Positions 1 through 9,500 of a stretch of 17,392 nucleotides of DNA are shown piece after piece. Position numbers and translations under genes: made by a program. Below the pieces are notes generated by a model. It was not told the DNA's origin. It did not search any database and worked only from the letters and a program-made list of their open reading frames with translations. Positions within the stretch are counted from its first letter, which is position 1. Every line of letters starts with the position of its first letter. This DNA is from an uncultured Clostridia bacterium (GTDB lineage Bacteria > Bacillota_A > Clostridia > TANB77 > CAG-508): positions 1 through 17,392 of the forward strand of contig CAQOYX010000029.1 in the NCBI GenBank assembly GCA_948852375.1, given 5' to 3'.

Positions 1-53
1 ATGAAAAATATTATTGCATAAATTAACGTTTTACTTCGTTTTATTTCTGACAT
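1..53 (-). CDS. N-terminal start of an unidentified gene, cut by the window edge
   Basis: Reading leftward, an ATG at 53-51 opens a frame of 17 complete codons that runs off the window. It is preceded by a purine-rich AAAAGGGG at 70-63, nine bases from the ATG, a normal ribosome binding site. The peptide begins MSEIKRSKTLIYAIIFF: a short basic stretch followed by a hydrophobic run, as in the first membrane segment of a membrane protein. It lies 128 bases downstream of the GT-C-like gene on the same strand and could be its operon partner. The function cannot be named from 17 residues. Confidence 0.55.
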   Translation of the reverse strand, partial: MSEIKRSKTLIYAIIFF

Positions 54-180
54 TTTATTTATCCCCTTTTATATATCTTTTTAGAAAAAATGGCATTATT
101 TGGTATTTCCAACATGTATTACTTAACCTTCAAATTCATACATTCTAACTTATTATATAATATAATTCAATATTCATCAC

Positions 181-1939
181 TCATTTTGAAAATCTTTCAT
201 ATATTATGAAATTATCGTCTTTATATAATTCTTTATAGTTGTCATCTCTAGATACAAGTAAATTCATTTTTGCATTTTTTGGTATTAAAAGATGTGTAAT
301 ATCATATTTATCAAATACATTTTCATAATATATGCTTATTGATGATACTTTTATAAAATCTGTAAATACATCTTTGTCCTTATTGCCATTAAATTCTGGT
401 GTATATAAGTCTGCTCTTGAATCTATAAATACTGGTATATCTTGATATAATAGGTAACTTCCATAATTATACTCATTATATAAACGTATTTCTTCTACAT
501 TTAAATTTTCTTTAATATATTGTGTTGCTTTTACGGGGTATGTGTTTTCATTTATGAACTTATCACCTGCTTGTTCTTTAAATATGCAAATACAAAATAG
601 TACCATTATAAGTAATGTAATTACCTTGCCAAAACCACTTCCAATTATTTTTATAAATTTTTTTGTTCCGTTCTGGATCATATTTATCAAATAAATCTGT
701 TACTAATCTATTCACAGAATATACACCAATAAGAACAAGCATTGATAGCTGTCTTTTGGACATAAGTGCAAGTATAATTAATCCTCCTAGCATGAACAAA
801 TCTTTTAATTTTATTTTAATATCTGTAAATATAAGTATTGATAATACTATTGCAAGTACTATTATAGTATATGTAGATTGTATTAGTACCATTGGTAAAT
901 GTTCATTAATATTTTTTGTTGTATTTCCACTCATTGTTTTTAAAAGATATGTATATGGTGTATCCCCAAGTGGTGTAAGTAAACCTGTTAATATGCAAAT
1001 TATAATAATTAGAATTAACCATTTTACATTATCTCTTTTTTCTATTTTTAGTTTATATGGATTTTCTCTTCTTTTTATACCTGCCTCTTTAGATTCTTCA
1101 AATTTTTCTTGTCTTTTCCTACATTGTTCTTCTAATTTTGCAATTTTTTCTTTCGTTTTGTTATATTTTTCCAATTCTGCAATTTTTTCTTTATCTGTTT
1201 TATATTCTTCTTTTAATTTTTCCATTCTTTCTTCTGTATATTGTTCTAAATTTATCTTTTTTGCTTGCTTTTCTTGAATTTTATATAATTTACTTATTTC
1301 ATCTTTTCTAAGTTTTATTTCAAACTTCTGAATTACATGTGCATCTATTATTAATGCTATTAGATATTCAGCAATATATGGTAAAAATGGTACAAAGTAA
1401 AATGGCCATACAGCTAAATGAACATTTGCAATAATTATTGGAATTATTATTAATCCTATAGCATATCTTTTCTTTTTGGTTTCTATAAATTTTTCTATAA
1501 ATAATATTTGTAGAGTAAATAATATGTATGTAAATAATTGTGCACGTGCTGCAATAAATCCTCCTAACACATACATTACACCTAAAGTTAGTATAAAAGA
1601 TACTAAATCATTTTTAACAATTTTTTTATTAGCAAAATACATAGTTACCCCTAGTATACAAGATAAAACAATTGTTGATATATATATTCCTAACATTCCA
1701 CTTATACTATATATTAAGTATATTGCTACGTCATATAGCCAGTGAGGGTATGTATATGGTATATCATGAATTGAAAATGGATCATTTGACATATTTATGC
1801 CATTTTCCAGTATATGCTCTCCTATTTTTATTGTATAAAATGTATCATTTTGAAGCGTAATTGGTGCTAGAACTGCACTAAATAATAAAATACATACAAT
1901 AGCAACCATATTAAAACTTAAGTTTATTTTTTTATCCAC
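181..1939 (-). CDS. Multi-pass GT-C-like membrane protein with cytoplasmic coiled-coil insert; needs one +1 frameshift
   Basis: The full product is 585 residues if read through a +1 shift at CGG 670-668. It resembles large bacterial integral membrane proteins of the GT-C glycosyltransferase type. The N-terminal part has an Asp just after the first membrane segment (QNDTFYTIKIGEHIL, about 30-44), a DPFS motif and a PHWLYD motif near 65-70. The C-terminal soluble part has NYGSYLL and FIDSRADLY, seen in this broad group. About ten hydrophobic segments surround a charged Lys/Glu-rich insert at about 205-300, predicted coiled coil. Without the shift the product stops 30 codons later and loses the last membrane segment and the C-terminal domain. 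The start is GTG with AAAGGAGAG just upstream; a TATAAT at 1976-1971 is a possible -10. Substrate and exact family are unknown. Confidence 0.75.
668..670 (-). other. CGG +1 recoding site in the GT-C-like gene
   Basis: The codons read GAA then CGG. Skipping the C gives GGA (Gly424) and joins the long upstream frame to the downstream frame, which continues Gly-Thr-Lys-Lys into a further membrane segment. The zero frame stops 30 codons on, counting CGG as the first. Confidence 0.8.
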
Positions 1940-1976
1940 TGTAATTCTCTCCTTTTTATTTAATGCTTGTATTATA

Positions 1977-2020
1977 TCAAAAAAAAGTAAAAAAGCATAG
2001 GCTTTTTAACTTTTTTTGAT
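1977..2020. terminator. Long A/T-armed hairpin, possible bidirectional terminator
   Basis: An A-rich arm (about 1978-1996) and a T-rich arm (2001-2019) pair over about 17 positions with one mismatch around a four-base loop ATAG. The GC pairs sit next to the loop. Both strands read an A-run, hairpin and T-run. On the minus strand it would end transcripts from ylmC just before the -10-like TATAAT of the GT-C-like gene. Confidence 0.55.
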
Positions 2021-2313
2021 TTATACCTTAATTATACATTAAATTTCATAGCCTAAAAAATATGTATTTTAAGAACTCCCAGTCAAATTCGCTAACAGCC
2101 CTCTTAAGTAAAGTAGCCTTACTTTTGCAAGTTATAGTAATATATTAGATTTTAAATAGTTATTTTGGCATGATTGCTAAAAATTAAATCATATGCTATT
2201 TTTTCTTCATAACACTTAATAAATTACCTGCTCCAAGTATTATTAAAGTTCCATTTTCTCCTTTTTAGTAATACATATATATTTTATAACATTAACAGTT
2301 TACAGTAAAATCA
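2021..2313. other. Gene-poor stretch, no recognised gene
   Basis: No frame here has a credible start, ribosome binding site and length. On the minus strand two short open stretches stand out. One, near 2265-2205, follows AAAAAGGAG and ends in MKKK-stop. The other, near 2150-2048, contains AVSEFDWEF and could be the tail of a decayed gene. A weak hairpin (AAGTAA/TTACTT, 2106-2124) is also present. I cannot assign any of these. Confidence 0.5.
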
Positions 2314-2549
2314 TTATATTTCCACCAAAATAATATCCTCTCCAATACAATGTATATCTTTCCATGGAATTACAATATCATTGTTTCCTGAAAATATATT
2401 CAATAATCTATTATTTCCGTGGCACAATTATAGATGTAATAACCCCAGTTTCCAAATCTGCTGTTACATCTTGCACAAAACCGAAGCCTACGCCCATCCT
2501 TTATATTTATTACTTCCTTATGCTTAAAATCTAATCCCTTTTGCCCCAT
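2314..2549 (-). CDS. ylmC: YlmC/YmxH-family PRC-barrel protein; needs two +1 frameshifts
   Basis: This gene is invisible to a simple ORF search because two CGG sites split it. Read with a +1 shift at each, it gives 77 residues and matches the YlmC/YmxH family, small PRC-barrel proteins found in spore-forming Firmicutes. Family hallmarks in order are KEVINIKDGRRLG (11-23), DLETG (31-35), IIVPG (40-44), VIPW (59-62) and IGEDIILV (68-75). The length is close to the usual 75-85 residues. ATG at 2549-2547 follows AAGAGGTG at a normal distance, and the stop is TAA at 2316-2314. The total of 236 bases is 78 codons plus exactly two extra bases. It is divergent from serS. The biochemical role of the family is not firmly known; sporulation links are reported. 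A decayed pseudogene is the alternative, but both breaks are identical in kind to those in the essential genes nearby. Confidence 0.85.
2417..2419 (-). other. CGG +1 recoding site B in ylmC
   Basis: The codons are CCA then CGG. Skipping C gives GGA (Gly44) of the family's IVPG motif. The zero frame meets TAA after two codons. Confidence 0.85.
2481..2483 (-). other. CGG +1 recoding site A in ylmC
   Basis: The codons are CTT then CGG. Skipping C gives GGT (Gly23) of the conserved RLG motif. The zero frame stops after 27 codons, including CGG. Confidence 0.85.
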
Positions 2550-2750
2550 ATAAAACACCTCTTTTGATTATATGAAATATTTTATTGTTTTATTAAATTA
2601 ATTAAAATTATATATTTTTCAAATTCTGTAACAGACACTTTTATTGTCACTTTCAATTTAGCATACATAATTTGTGTAGTTTCTTCACAAAATGTGTCCA
2701 TATATCTATTCTAACACCATTATAAAAATGGGGAAACTTTTTACAATTTA

Positions 2751-2802
2751 TTGAATTTCAATATTTTCTATGGTACAATATTGAAAGTTTTATAAAGGAG
2801 GG
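2751..2802 (+). promoter_or_regulatory. Promoter and ribosome binding site of serS
   Basis: A -35 TTGAAT (2751-2756) and -10 TACAAT (2774-2779) are separated by 17 bases, a good vegetative promoter. AAAGGAGGG at 2794-2802 lies seven bases before the serS ATG. The leader would be only about 25 bases, leaving no room for a T-box riboswitch. Confidence 0.7.
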
Positions 2803-2808
2803 CATACC

Positions 2809-4096
2809 ATGTTAGATTTAAAATTTGTAAGGGAAAATTGTGATATTGTTAAAGAAAATATTAAAAAGAAATTTCAAAACCATAAACTTCATTTGGTTGA
2901 CGAAATTATAGAACTAGATGCTAAAAATAAGACTATTAAATTAAAAGGAGACGAACTTCGTTCTTGCCGTAATAGTTTAAGCTCTGAAATTGGTATTCTT
3001 ATGAAAAATGGTAAAAAAGATGAAGCAGAAAGTATAAAAAAACGTGTTTTGGACATTAATTTTGAACTTTCTGAAAATGAAAAACTAGAGGACAACCTTT
3101 CTAAAGAAATAAAAGAAAAAATGATGAAAATACCAAATATTATTCATGAATCTGTTCCTATTGGAGAAGACGATTCTAAAAATGTTGAATTACAAAAATA
3201 TGGTGAACCTGTTGTTCCAGATTATGAAATTCCATACCATGCTGATATTATGGAAAAATTTTGTGGTATAGATTTAAACTCTGCAAGAAGAGTAGCTCGG
3301 AAATGGTTTTTATTATTTAATGGGTGATATTGCAAGACTTCATAGTGCTGTTATTTCATATGCTAGGGATTTTATGATTAATAAAGGATTTACATATTGC
3401 ATTCCACCATTTATGATTCGTTCAGATGTTGTAACTGGTGTTATGAGTTTTGAAGAAATGGATGAAATGATGTATAAAATTGAGGGAGAAGATTTATATT
3501 TAATTGGAACTAGCGAACATTCTATGATTGGTAAATTTAAAGACCAAATTTTACAAAAATCTAATTTACCTTATACTATGACATCTTATTCTCCTTGCTT
3601 TAGAAAAGAAAAAGGTGCACATGGAATTGAAGAACGTGGAGTTTACCGTATTCATCAATTCGAAAAACAAGAAATGATTGTAGTTTGTGAACCAGAAACT
3701 AGCTATGAATGGTATGATAAAATGTGGTCTTATACTGTTGAATTATTTAGAAGTTTAGATATTCCTGTTCGTACACTAGAGTGTTGTAGCGGAGATCTTG
3801 CAGATTTAAAAGCAAAAAGTGTTGATGTAGAAGCTTGGAGTCCAAGGCAACAAAAGTATTTTGAAGTAGGAAGTTGTTCAAACTTAACTGATGCTCAGGC
3901 AAGACGTTTAGGTATTCGTATAAAAGGAGAAAAAGGAAATTATTATGCTCATACTTTAAATAACACAGTAGTTGCACCTCCTCGTATGCTTATTGCTTTA
4001 CTTGAAAATAATTATAATGAAGATGGAAGTATTAATATACCTAAAGCTCTACAATTTTATATGGGTGGAAAAACTATTCTTAAAACTAGTAAATAA
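2809..4096 (+). CDS. serS: Serine--tRNA ligase; needs one +1 frameshift
   Basis: Cytoplasmic enzyme that charges tRNA-Ser with serine using ATP. Read through a +1 shift at 3298 the product is 428 residues, the usual length. Residues 1-105 form the long helical hairpin that binds the tRNA arm. The catalytic class II core follows: NGFYYLMGDIARLH, TSEH, motif 2 FRKEKGAHGIEERG (with the Arg for ATP) and motif 3 APPRMLIALLENN near the C-terminus. The total of 1288 bases is 429 codons plus one. Unshifted translation would end nine codons after residue 163, before the whole catalytic core, and no second serS is visible in the window. The enzyme is essential unless duplicated, so a simple inactivating mutation is unlikely. 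Confidence 0.95.
3298..3300 (+). other. CGG +1 recoding site in serS
   Basis: The codons are GCT then CGG. Skipping C gives GGA (Gly164), then AAT GGT TTT TAT TAT, restoring the conserved AGNGFYYL segment. The zero frame reaches TGA after nine codons. Confidence 0.9.
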
Positions 4097-4233
4097 TTCA
4101 AAGACAGAAAAATCCGAACATCTACTTGTTTTTTTGTAAAAATATTGTATACACCTGTTATAGAAAATGGGAATAAACAGATGTGGTTTCTAATTTTCTA
4201 TTTATATTATATTTTAGAATGGAGGCTAAAGTG

Positions 4234-4812
4234 ATGCAAGTTAAAAATCCTAGATTTGAAGTTTCTGCAGTTTCTGATAAACAGTATCCTACCACTGAGC
4301 TTTCTGAGGTTGTTTTGGTCGGAAAATCTAATGTTGGAAAATCCTCATTTATTAATACTATGATTAATAGAAAAGCAATAGCCCGAACTAGCAGTGAGCC
4401 TGGTAAAACTAGGCAAATTAATTTTTATAACATAGATAATAAATTTTATTTTGTGGATTTACCTGGATATGGTTATAGTAAAATGTCTAAACAAGAACAG
4501 GAAAAAGTTGGAAAATTTACTGAAGATTATTTAGTTAAAAGAACTACTATTTCTTTAATTATTTTCTTAGTGGATATTAGGCATAAACCTACTGATAATG
4601 ATAGACTTATGTATGATTATGTTATGAGGTCTAATCTTCCTTTTATTGTTATTGCAAATAAAGCAGATAAAATTGCTACAACTAAAGTAGATGCTTATAT
4701 AGAGGATTTAAAAAAAGAATTTGGCATTTCTTTTAGTACTCTTCTTCCCTTTTCCTCTGAAAAAAAAGTTTATACTGATGCTGTATGGGATAAAATAGAA
4801 GAGTTTATATAA
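4234..4812 (+). CDS. engB: Ribosome biogenesis GTPase EngB/YsxC
   Basis: A GTPase of the TrmE-Era-EngA-YihA group needed for assembly of the large ribosomal subunit. The 192-residue product shows G1 GKSNVGKS (30-37), the PGKTRQ segment of switch I (57-61), G3 DLPG (75-78), G4 NKAD (142-145) and G5 SSEKK (174-178). Length matches the family (about 195). The frame is open further upstream, but ATG 4234 is chosen because GGAGG at 4221-4225 is eight bases before it and the protein then starts at the normal family position. The GTC-GGA of the P-loop creates a CGG that straddles codons and causes no break, a useful internal control for the recoding idea. It follows serS on the same strand after 137 bases. 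Confidence 0.95.
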   Translation: MQVKNPRFEVSAVSDKQYPTTELSEVVLVGKSNVGKSSFINTMINRKAIARTSSEPGKTRQINFYNIDNKFYFVDLPGYGYSKMSKQEQEKVGKFTEDYLVKRTTISLIIFLVDIRHKPTDNDRLMYDYVMRSNLPFIVIANKADKIATTKVDAYIEDLKKEFGISFSTLLPFSSEKKVYTDAVWDKIEEFI

Positions 4813-4886
4813 TTATATCTATTCAAGTATTATGTTCTATATGTTATATTATACAATTTTTATTATTGTGAAAGGATTGTTTGTTT

Positions 4887-5417
4887 ATGAAATTAACTGA
4901 AGACAATGATGTCTTAGCAGAAAATAAAGTATTACTTTTATATATTCTGGATAAATTAAATAAACCAATTGATTGTGATAATCTTTTAACTCTTATACTT
5001 TCTGTTAAAGAAATGAATTATTTTTATTTTCAACAATTTTTGTTGGATTTATTAGAAAATAAATACATTATCGGTTACACAAAAGAGGATAAAACAATGT
5101 ATAAAATAACAGAGTTAGGAATTGAAACCTTATCTCTTACAAACGACCTTTTACCTGGAATTATGAAATTGCAAGTTGATGAAGCATTAAAAAAACAAGT
5201 TGATGATGTGCAAAATACCAATCATGCAGTATCTGAATTTACTCCTATTAGCGAAAATGAATTTATGGTTACTTGTAAATTACTGAAAAATAATGTAACT
5301 AATTTTGAAATAAAACTTCAAGCATCAACTCGCGATGAAGCAAAACAAATATCTGAAAAATGGGAAAATTGCTATGATGAAATTTATCCTATTATTTATG
5401 AAATTTTTAAAGTTTAA
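4887..5417 (+). CDS. DUF4364 family protein, predicted winged-helix
   Basis: A 176-residue protein matching the DUF4364 family of Clostridia. It begins with a LAENKVLLLYILDKLN helix, followed by a helical region and a beta wing (KTMYKITELGIETL, about 71-84) typical of a winged-helix DNA-binding fold, then a longer C-terminal alpha/beta part. ATG 4887 is chosen over the in-frame TTG at 4881 because AAAGGA at 4871-4876 is ten bases before ATG and only four before TTG. It sits 74 bases after engB and probably shares its transcript, ending at the terminator at 5433-5482. The exact role is unknown; a transcription regulator is an inference from the fold. Confidence 0.8.
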   Translation: MKLTEDNDVLAENKVLLLYILDKLNKPIDCDNLLTLILSVKEMNYFYFQQFLLDLLENKYIIGYTKEDKTMYKITELGIETLSLTNDLLPGIMKLQVDEALKKQVDDVQNTNHAVSEFTPISENEFMVTCKLLKNNVTNFEIKLQASTRDEAKQISEKWENCYDEIYPIIYEIFKV

Positions 5418-5432
5418 TGATAATATTTAATT

Positions 5433-5482
5433 AAAAAAAAACAGTTTTGGTCATTTTTTTATTGATGCCAAACTGTTTTTTA
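5433..5482. terminator. Bidirectional terminator between convergent genes
   Basis: An A-run leads into ACAGTTTTGG (5441-5450), a T-rich loop and CCAAACTGT (5468-5476), followed by a T-run. The stem has one bulged base. It serves the DUF4364 gene on plus and the methyltransferase gene on minus. Confidence 0.8.
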
Positions 5483-5546
5483 TTATTTAGAACTTCTCAT
5501 TTATTAATACACTTAACTAATTCAAGTAGTAAAAATGATAACACTT

Positions 5547-6344
5547 TTACATATTTTTACAAATTTTCTGTCTTACATATTCATATAAAATTACACTCGT
5601 TGCAACTGATGCGTTTAGACTTTCAGTTTTCCCAAGCATTGGAATTTTTACTTTTATATTTGATGCTTCTAACACTTCTTTAGATACTCCATTTGCTTCA
5701 TTTCCTATTACTATTACTTTTTTATCATAGTCTACATCATATATGCTTTTATCTGTTTTTAGTGATGTCGCTACTATTTTGAATTTATGCTTTTTTATTT
5801 CTTTTAGTGTTTTTACTAAATCATCAACTATTATTATTTTTATTCTAAATATTGCACCCATTGTTGACCTAACTACTTTTGAGTTATAAGCATCTGCTGT
5901 TTCTTTTGATATTATTATTTGGGTTAACCCTACACTATCTACTGTTCTTAGTATTGTTCCAAGGTTTCCTGGATCTTGTATTCCATCTAATACAAGTATT
6001 ACATCTTGGTTATAGTCTATTGTTTCTTCTCCTGTTTCTTTTTCTACTACTGCTAAAATTCCTTGTGGATTTGTTACTTCTGTTACCGCTGAAAATACCT
6101 TCTCTGATACATATATGCAGTTATATTTTGCTATTTCATATAGTAATTTTTGCTCTATTGTGCCGTCTTTTACGCAGTCTTCACATACAATTATTGTATC
6201 TATTTTTGCTTTTTCTTCTACTGCTTCTTCTATTAGTTTTATGCCCTCTATAATGTATTTTTTTTCTTGTTCTCTATATTTCTTTTCTTTTAGTTTTCGT
6301 ATGTTTTTAATAACCTCATTATCTTTACTTGTAATAACTTGCAT
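5547..6344 (-). CDS. TrmH/SpoU-family RNA 2'-O-methyltransferase (YsgA/RlmB-like)
   Basis: Methylates ribose in structured RNA, probably 23S rRNA, using S-adenosylmethionine. The 265-residue product has an N-terminal substrate-binding domain of the SpoU type (1-100) and the knotted SPOUT catalytic domain. The three SPOUT motifs are all present: DPGNLGTILRT (124-134), VIVIGNEANGVS (210-221) and IPMLGKTESLNASVA (234-248). The frame is intact and has no in-frame CGG. ATG at 6344 follows GGAGGAG closely. It lies downstream of mfd on the same strand, separated by the inverted-repeat element. The precise target nucleotide cannot be decided from the sequence. Confidence 0.9.
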   Translation of the reverse strand: MQVITSKDNEVIKNIRKLKEKKYREQEKKYIIEGIKLIEEAVEEKAKIDTIIVCEDCVKDGTIEQKLLYEIAKYNCIYVSEKVFSAVTEVTNPQGILAVVEKETGEETIDYNQDVILVLDGIQDPGNLGTILRTVDSVGLTQIIISKETADAYNSKVVRSTMGAIFRIKIIIVDDLVKTLKEIKKHKFKIVATSLKTDKSIYDVDYDKKVIVIGNEANGVSKEVLEASNIKVKIPMLGKTESLNASVATSVILYEYVRQKICKNM

Positions 6345-6379
6345 AACTCCTCCCTAATTCTTCTTAATTTCCGCTTCCA

Positions 6380-6489
6380 TGAGGTAATATATTTTATTTT
6401 TTCCATTACACCACTCCCAACGCTCACGGGTATTCTCCCGCCTCCCAGCTGTCCGTGGTTTCATTTGAAAAATAAAATATATTACCTCA
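6380..6489. repeat. 110-bp element with perfect 22-bp inverted arms and GC-rich core
   Basis: Arms at 6380-6401 and 6468-6489 are exact reverse complements (starting TGAGGTAATATA on the plus strand). The 66-base core is roughly 55 percent G+C, far above its surroundings, and contains smaller inverted pairs such as CGGG/CCCG and CACGG/CCGTG that compete with each other. It fills the gap between the mfd stop and the methyltransferase ribosome binding site. It could be a miniature inverted-repeat element, a processing or stability hairpin, or a structured RNA. I see no target-site duplication. Confidence 0.8.
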
Positions 6490-6512
6490 CTTACGCTAGT
6501 TTGTACTATTTT

Positions 6513-9500
6513 TTACACTATTTCTTTTAAGAAATCTTTTATTTTTTTTACAATTACTGTATCATCATTTTCTTGTAGCTTATATGTTATGTATGGTTCA
6601 ATTCCTCCGTGAAAATTTTATTTCGTTTTTATATTTTTTTACTAGCTTATCTATTATTTCCATATTGAAATTGTTTGCATCAAAATTAAATACTACACTT
6701 TCTCTTCTTTGGTTTATTTTTGTTACAAAAGCTTTTTTTGCAAGGCTCTTTATTCTTGCTACTTCTAGTAAGTTGTTTACTTCTTCTGGCATTTCACCGT
6801 ATCTATCTATTATTTCGTCTATTACATTTTGTATATCTTCTTCAGTTCTTGCAATTGCTATGTTTTGATATATTTCTATTTTTTGGCTACTATTTTCAAT
6901 GTATTCATTTGGTATATAACTAGAAATATTTATATCTATTTGTACATCTATTTCTTCTTTTACCTTTATCCCTTGCATTCCTTTTATTACTTCATCTAAT
7001 AGTTTACAATATGTGTCATATCCTACTTGATCCATATGTCCGATGTTGAATTTCTCCTAATAAACTTCCAGCTCCTCTTATTTCTAAGTCTCTCATTGCT
7101 ATTTTGAAACCTGACCCAAATTCTGTAAACTCTTTTATTGCTTTTAACCTTTTGTCTGCTACTTCACTTAATAGTTTGTCTGGTTTATAGGTAATGTATG
7201 CATAACTTTGTATGTTGCTTCTTCCCACTCTTCCTCTTATTTGATATAATTGTGCAAGACCTAATCTATCTGCATTTTCTACAATTATTGTATTTGCATT
7301 TGGTATGTCTATTCCAGACTCTAGTATTGTTGTACATACTAAAATTTCTATTTTTTTGTTTATGAAATCTAGCATTATTTCTTCTAGTTCTTTTCCTGTC
7401 ATTTTTCCATGTGCAAAACCTACTTTTGCTTCTGGGACTAAACTTGATACATCTTCTGCTTTTTTTATAATTCCTTCTACATTGTTATATAAATAAAACA
7501 CCTGTCCATTTCTCTCTAATTCTCTTGTTATTGCTTCTTTTATTACTTCTTCATCATATTCCAGAACATAGGTTTGAACAGGTCTTCTATTCCCGAGGTG
7601 GTTCGTATATTACTGACATATCTCTTACTCCTACAATAGACATATGAAGTGTTCTTGGTATTGGTGTTGCTGTCATTGTTAATACATCTACATTCGTTTT
7701 TAGTTCTTTTATTTTTTCTTTGTCTTTTACTCCAAAACGGTGTTCTTCATCTATAATTAGTAGGCCTAGGTCTTTAAATTCTACGTCTTTACTTAGTATT
7801 CTATGTGTTCCAATAACTACATCAGTTTCTCCTAATTTTAGTTTTTTTATTACTTCTTCTTGCTCTTTTTTTGTTCTAAATCTGTTTAGTAGTTCTACAT
7901 TTACTGCAAAATCTTCCATCCTTTGTTTAAAACTTTCATATTGTTGGTTTGCAAGTACTGTTGTTGGTACTAAGTATGCAACTTGTTTATGGTTCATGCA
8001 TGCTTTAAATGTTGCTCTTATTGCTACTTCTGTTTTGCCATATCCGAACATCTCCACAAAGTAGTCTATCCATTGGTTTATCTTTTTCCATGTCTTTTTT
8101 TACTTCTTCTATACATCTTAATTGGTCATCTGTTTCAACATATTGGAAAGAATCTTCAAATTGTGCTTGCCAAGGTGTATCTTTTTCAAACGCAAACCCT
8201 TTTACTTTCTGCCTTTTTGCATATAATTCTATTAAGTTTTTTGCAACTTCTTGTAAGTCTGACTTTACTCGTCTTTTTGTGTTAAACCATTCTTTTGAAC
8301 CAAGTCTATTTAGTTTTGGCTCTTTTTCTCCTCCACCAATATACTTTCTAATATTATCTAACCCGCTTGTTGGAATGTATAAGATGTCGTCATCTCTGTA
8401 TTTTATTTTTATATAGTCTTTTGTTATGTTATCTGCTTTAATTGTGTTTACTCCTATAAATTGCCCAATTCCGTGCGATTTATGTACTACATAATCTCCT
8501 ATTTTTAAATCTGCAAATACTACTTTTTCTCCTTCGCTAAAGCTAGAATGTGCTTTTTTTCTTCTTTTTTTATCTTTTATAAATAATTCTTTACTACTTA
8601 TAACTAATAAGTTTAAATCATAGCATTCGAAACCAGAAGATAATATTCCGCTAGATACTATTGCTATGCCATTATTTACACTACCTATTTTATTTATATC
8701 TTCTATATATTTATGTGGTATTTCTTTTTCTAAAAGTAGTAGTGATAACTTTTGTGCATTTTCTGAATCTCCTACAAGTACTATAACTGTTTTCTTTTCG
8801 TTTATTGCTGTTTGTACTTCCTCTATAAATAATTCCATACCACTTTTATAGAAATTTACTTCCCTTGTTCTAAAGTTTATTCCACTTCGTTTTGCATCTT
8901 GTGATTCTTCATCTATAAAATCTAAATCTTGTTTTTCTAAATATACAGTTTTTCTTTTTAGTATATCCTTTATTATTTCTTCGTATTCATATAATTTTTT
9001 CATTGCAGATGGAATAATTTTTTCTTTTTCAAGTAACATTTTTTGTACATTTTGATTGTCTATTAATACATTTTTTTGGCGTGCTTTTATTTTTCTTATT
9101 TCATCTAAAAATACTATATAATCTTTTCCTATATAATCTAATAAGTTTGTAGTATTTGTATAAAAACAATCATAATATTTATCTATTTTGCTAATGTAGT
9201 TTCCATCTTTTATCAACTCTATATCGGATTTTACATTGTCTTTATTTTTATCGTTTTGATTTTTGTTATTTTGGGGGACTTTTTTATTACTCTCTTTATA
9301 ATCTTGAATTTCGTTCTTGTTTATATTATCTTCATAATCATTGTCGTATTCATCATTTAAAAACTTACTTTTTATATTTTTACATACATATTCTAAATTC
9401 TTTTCTAAAACGAATTCATGTCTTGGATAAATTGTTATTTCACTAATTTCCTTAGTTGAGCGTTGATTTAGTATATTAAAATATCTTATAGAATCAATAT

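Noticed and set aside
663..1860. Plus-strand open frames antisense to the GT-C-like gene
   Set aside because: They have no ribosome binding sites and composition typical of the reverse of a membrane protein gene. The minus-strand frame has start signals and family motifs.
2560..2808. T-box riboswitch upstream of serS
   Set aside because: The promoter lies so close to the gene that the leader is about 25 bases, and no T-box sequence or terminator hairpin is seen.
3747..3977. Antisense open frame inside serS
   Set aside because: A shadow of the serS reading frame with no start signals and no family resemblance.
4183..4233. Longer N-terminus for EngB
   Set aside because: The extension lacks a ribosome binding site and would add a hydrophobic stretch not found in the family. 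ATG 4234 has GGAGG at proper distance.
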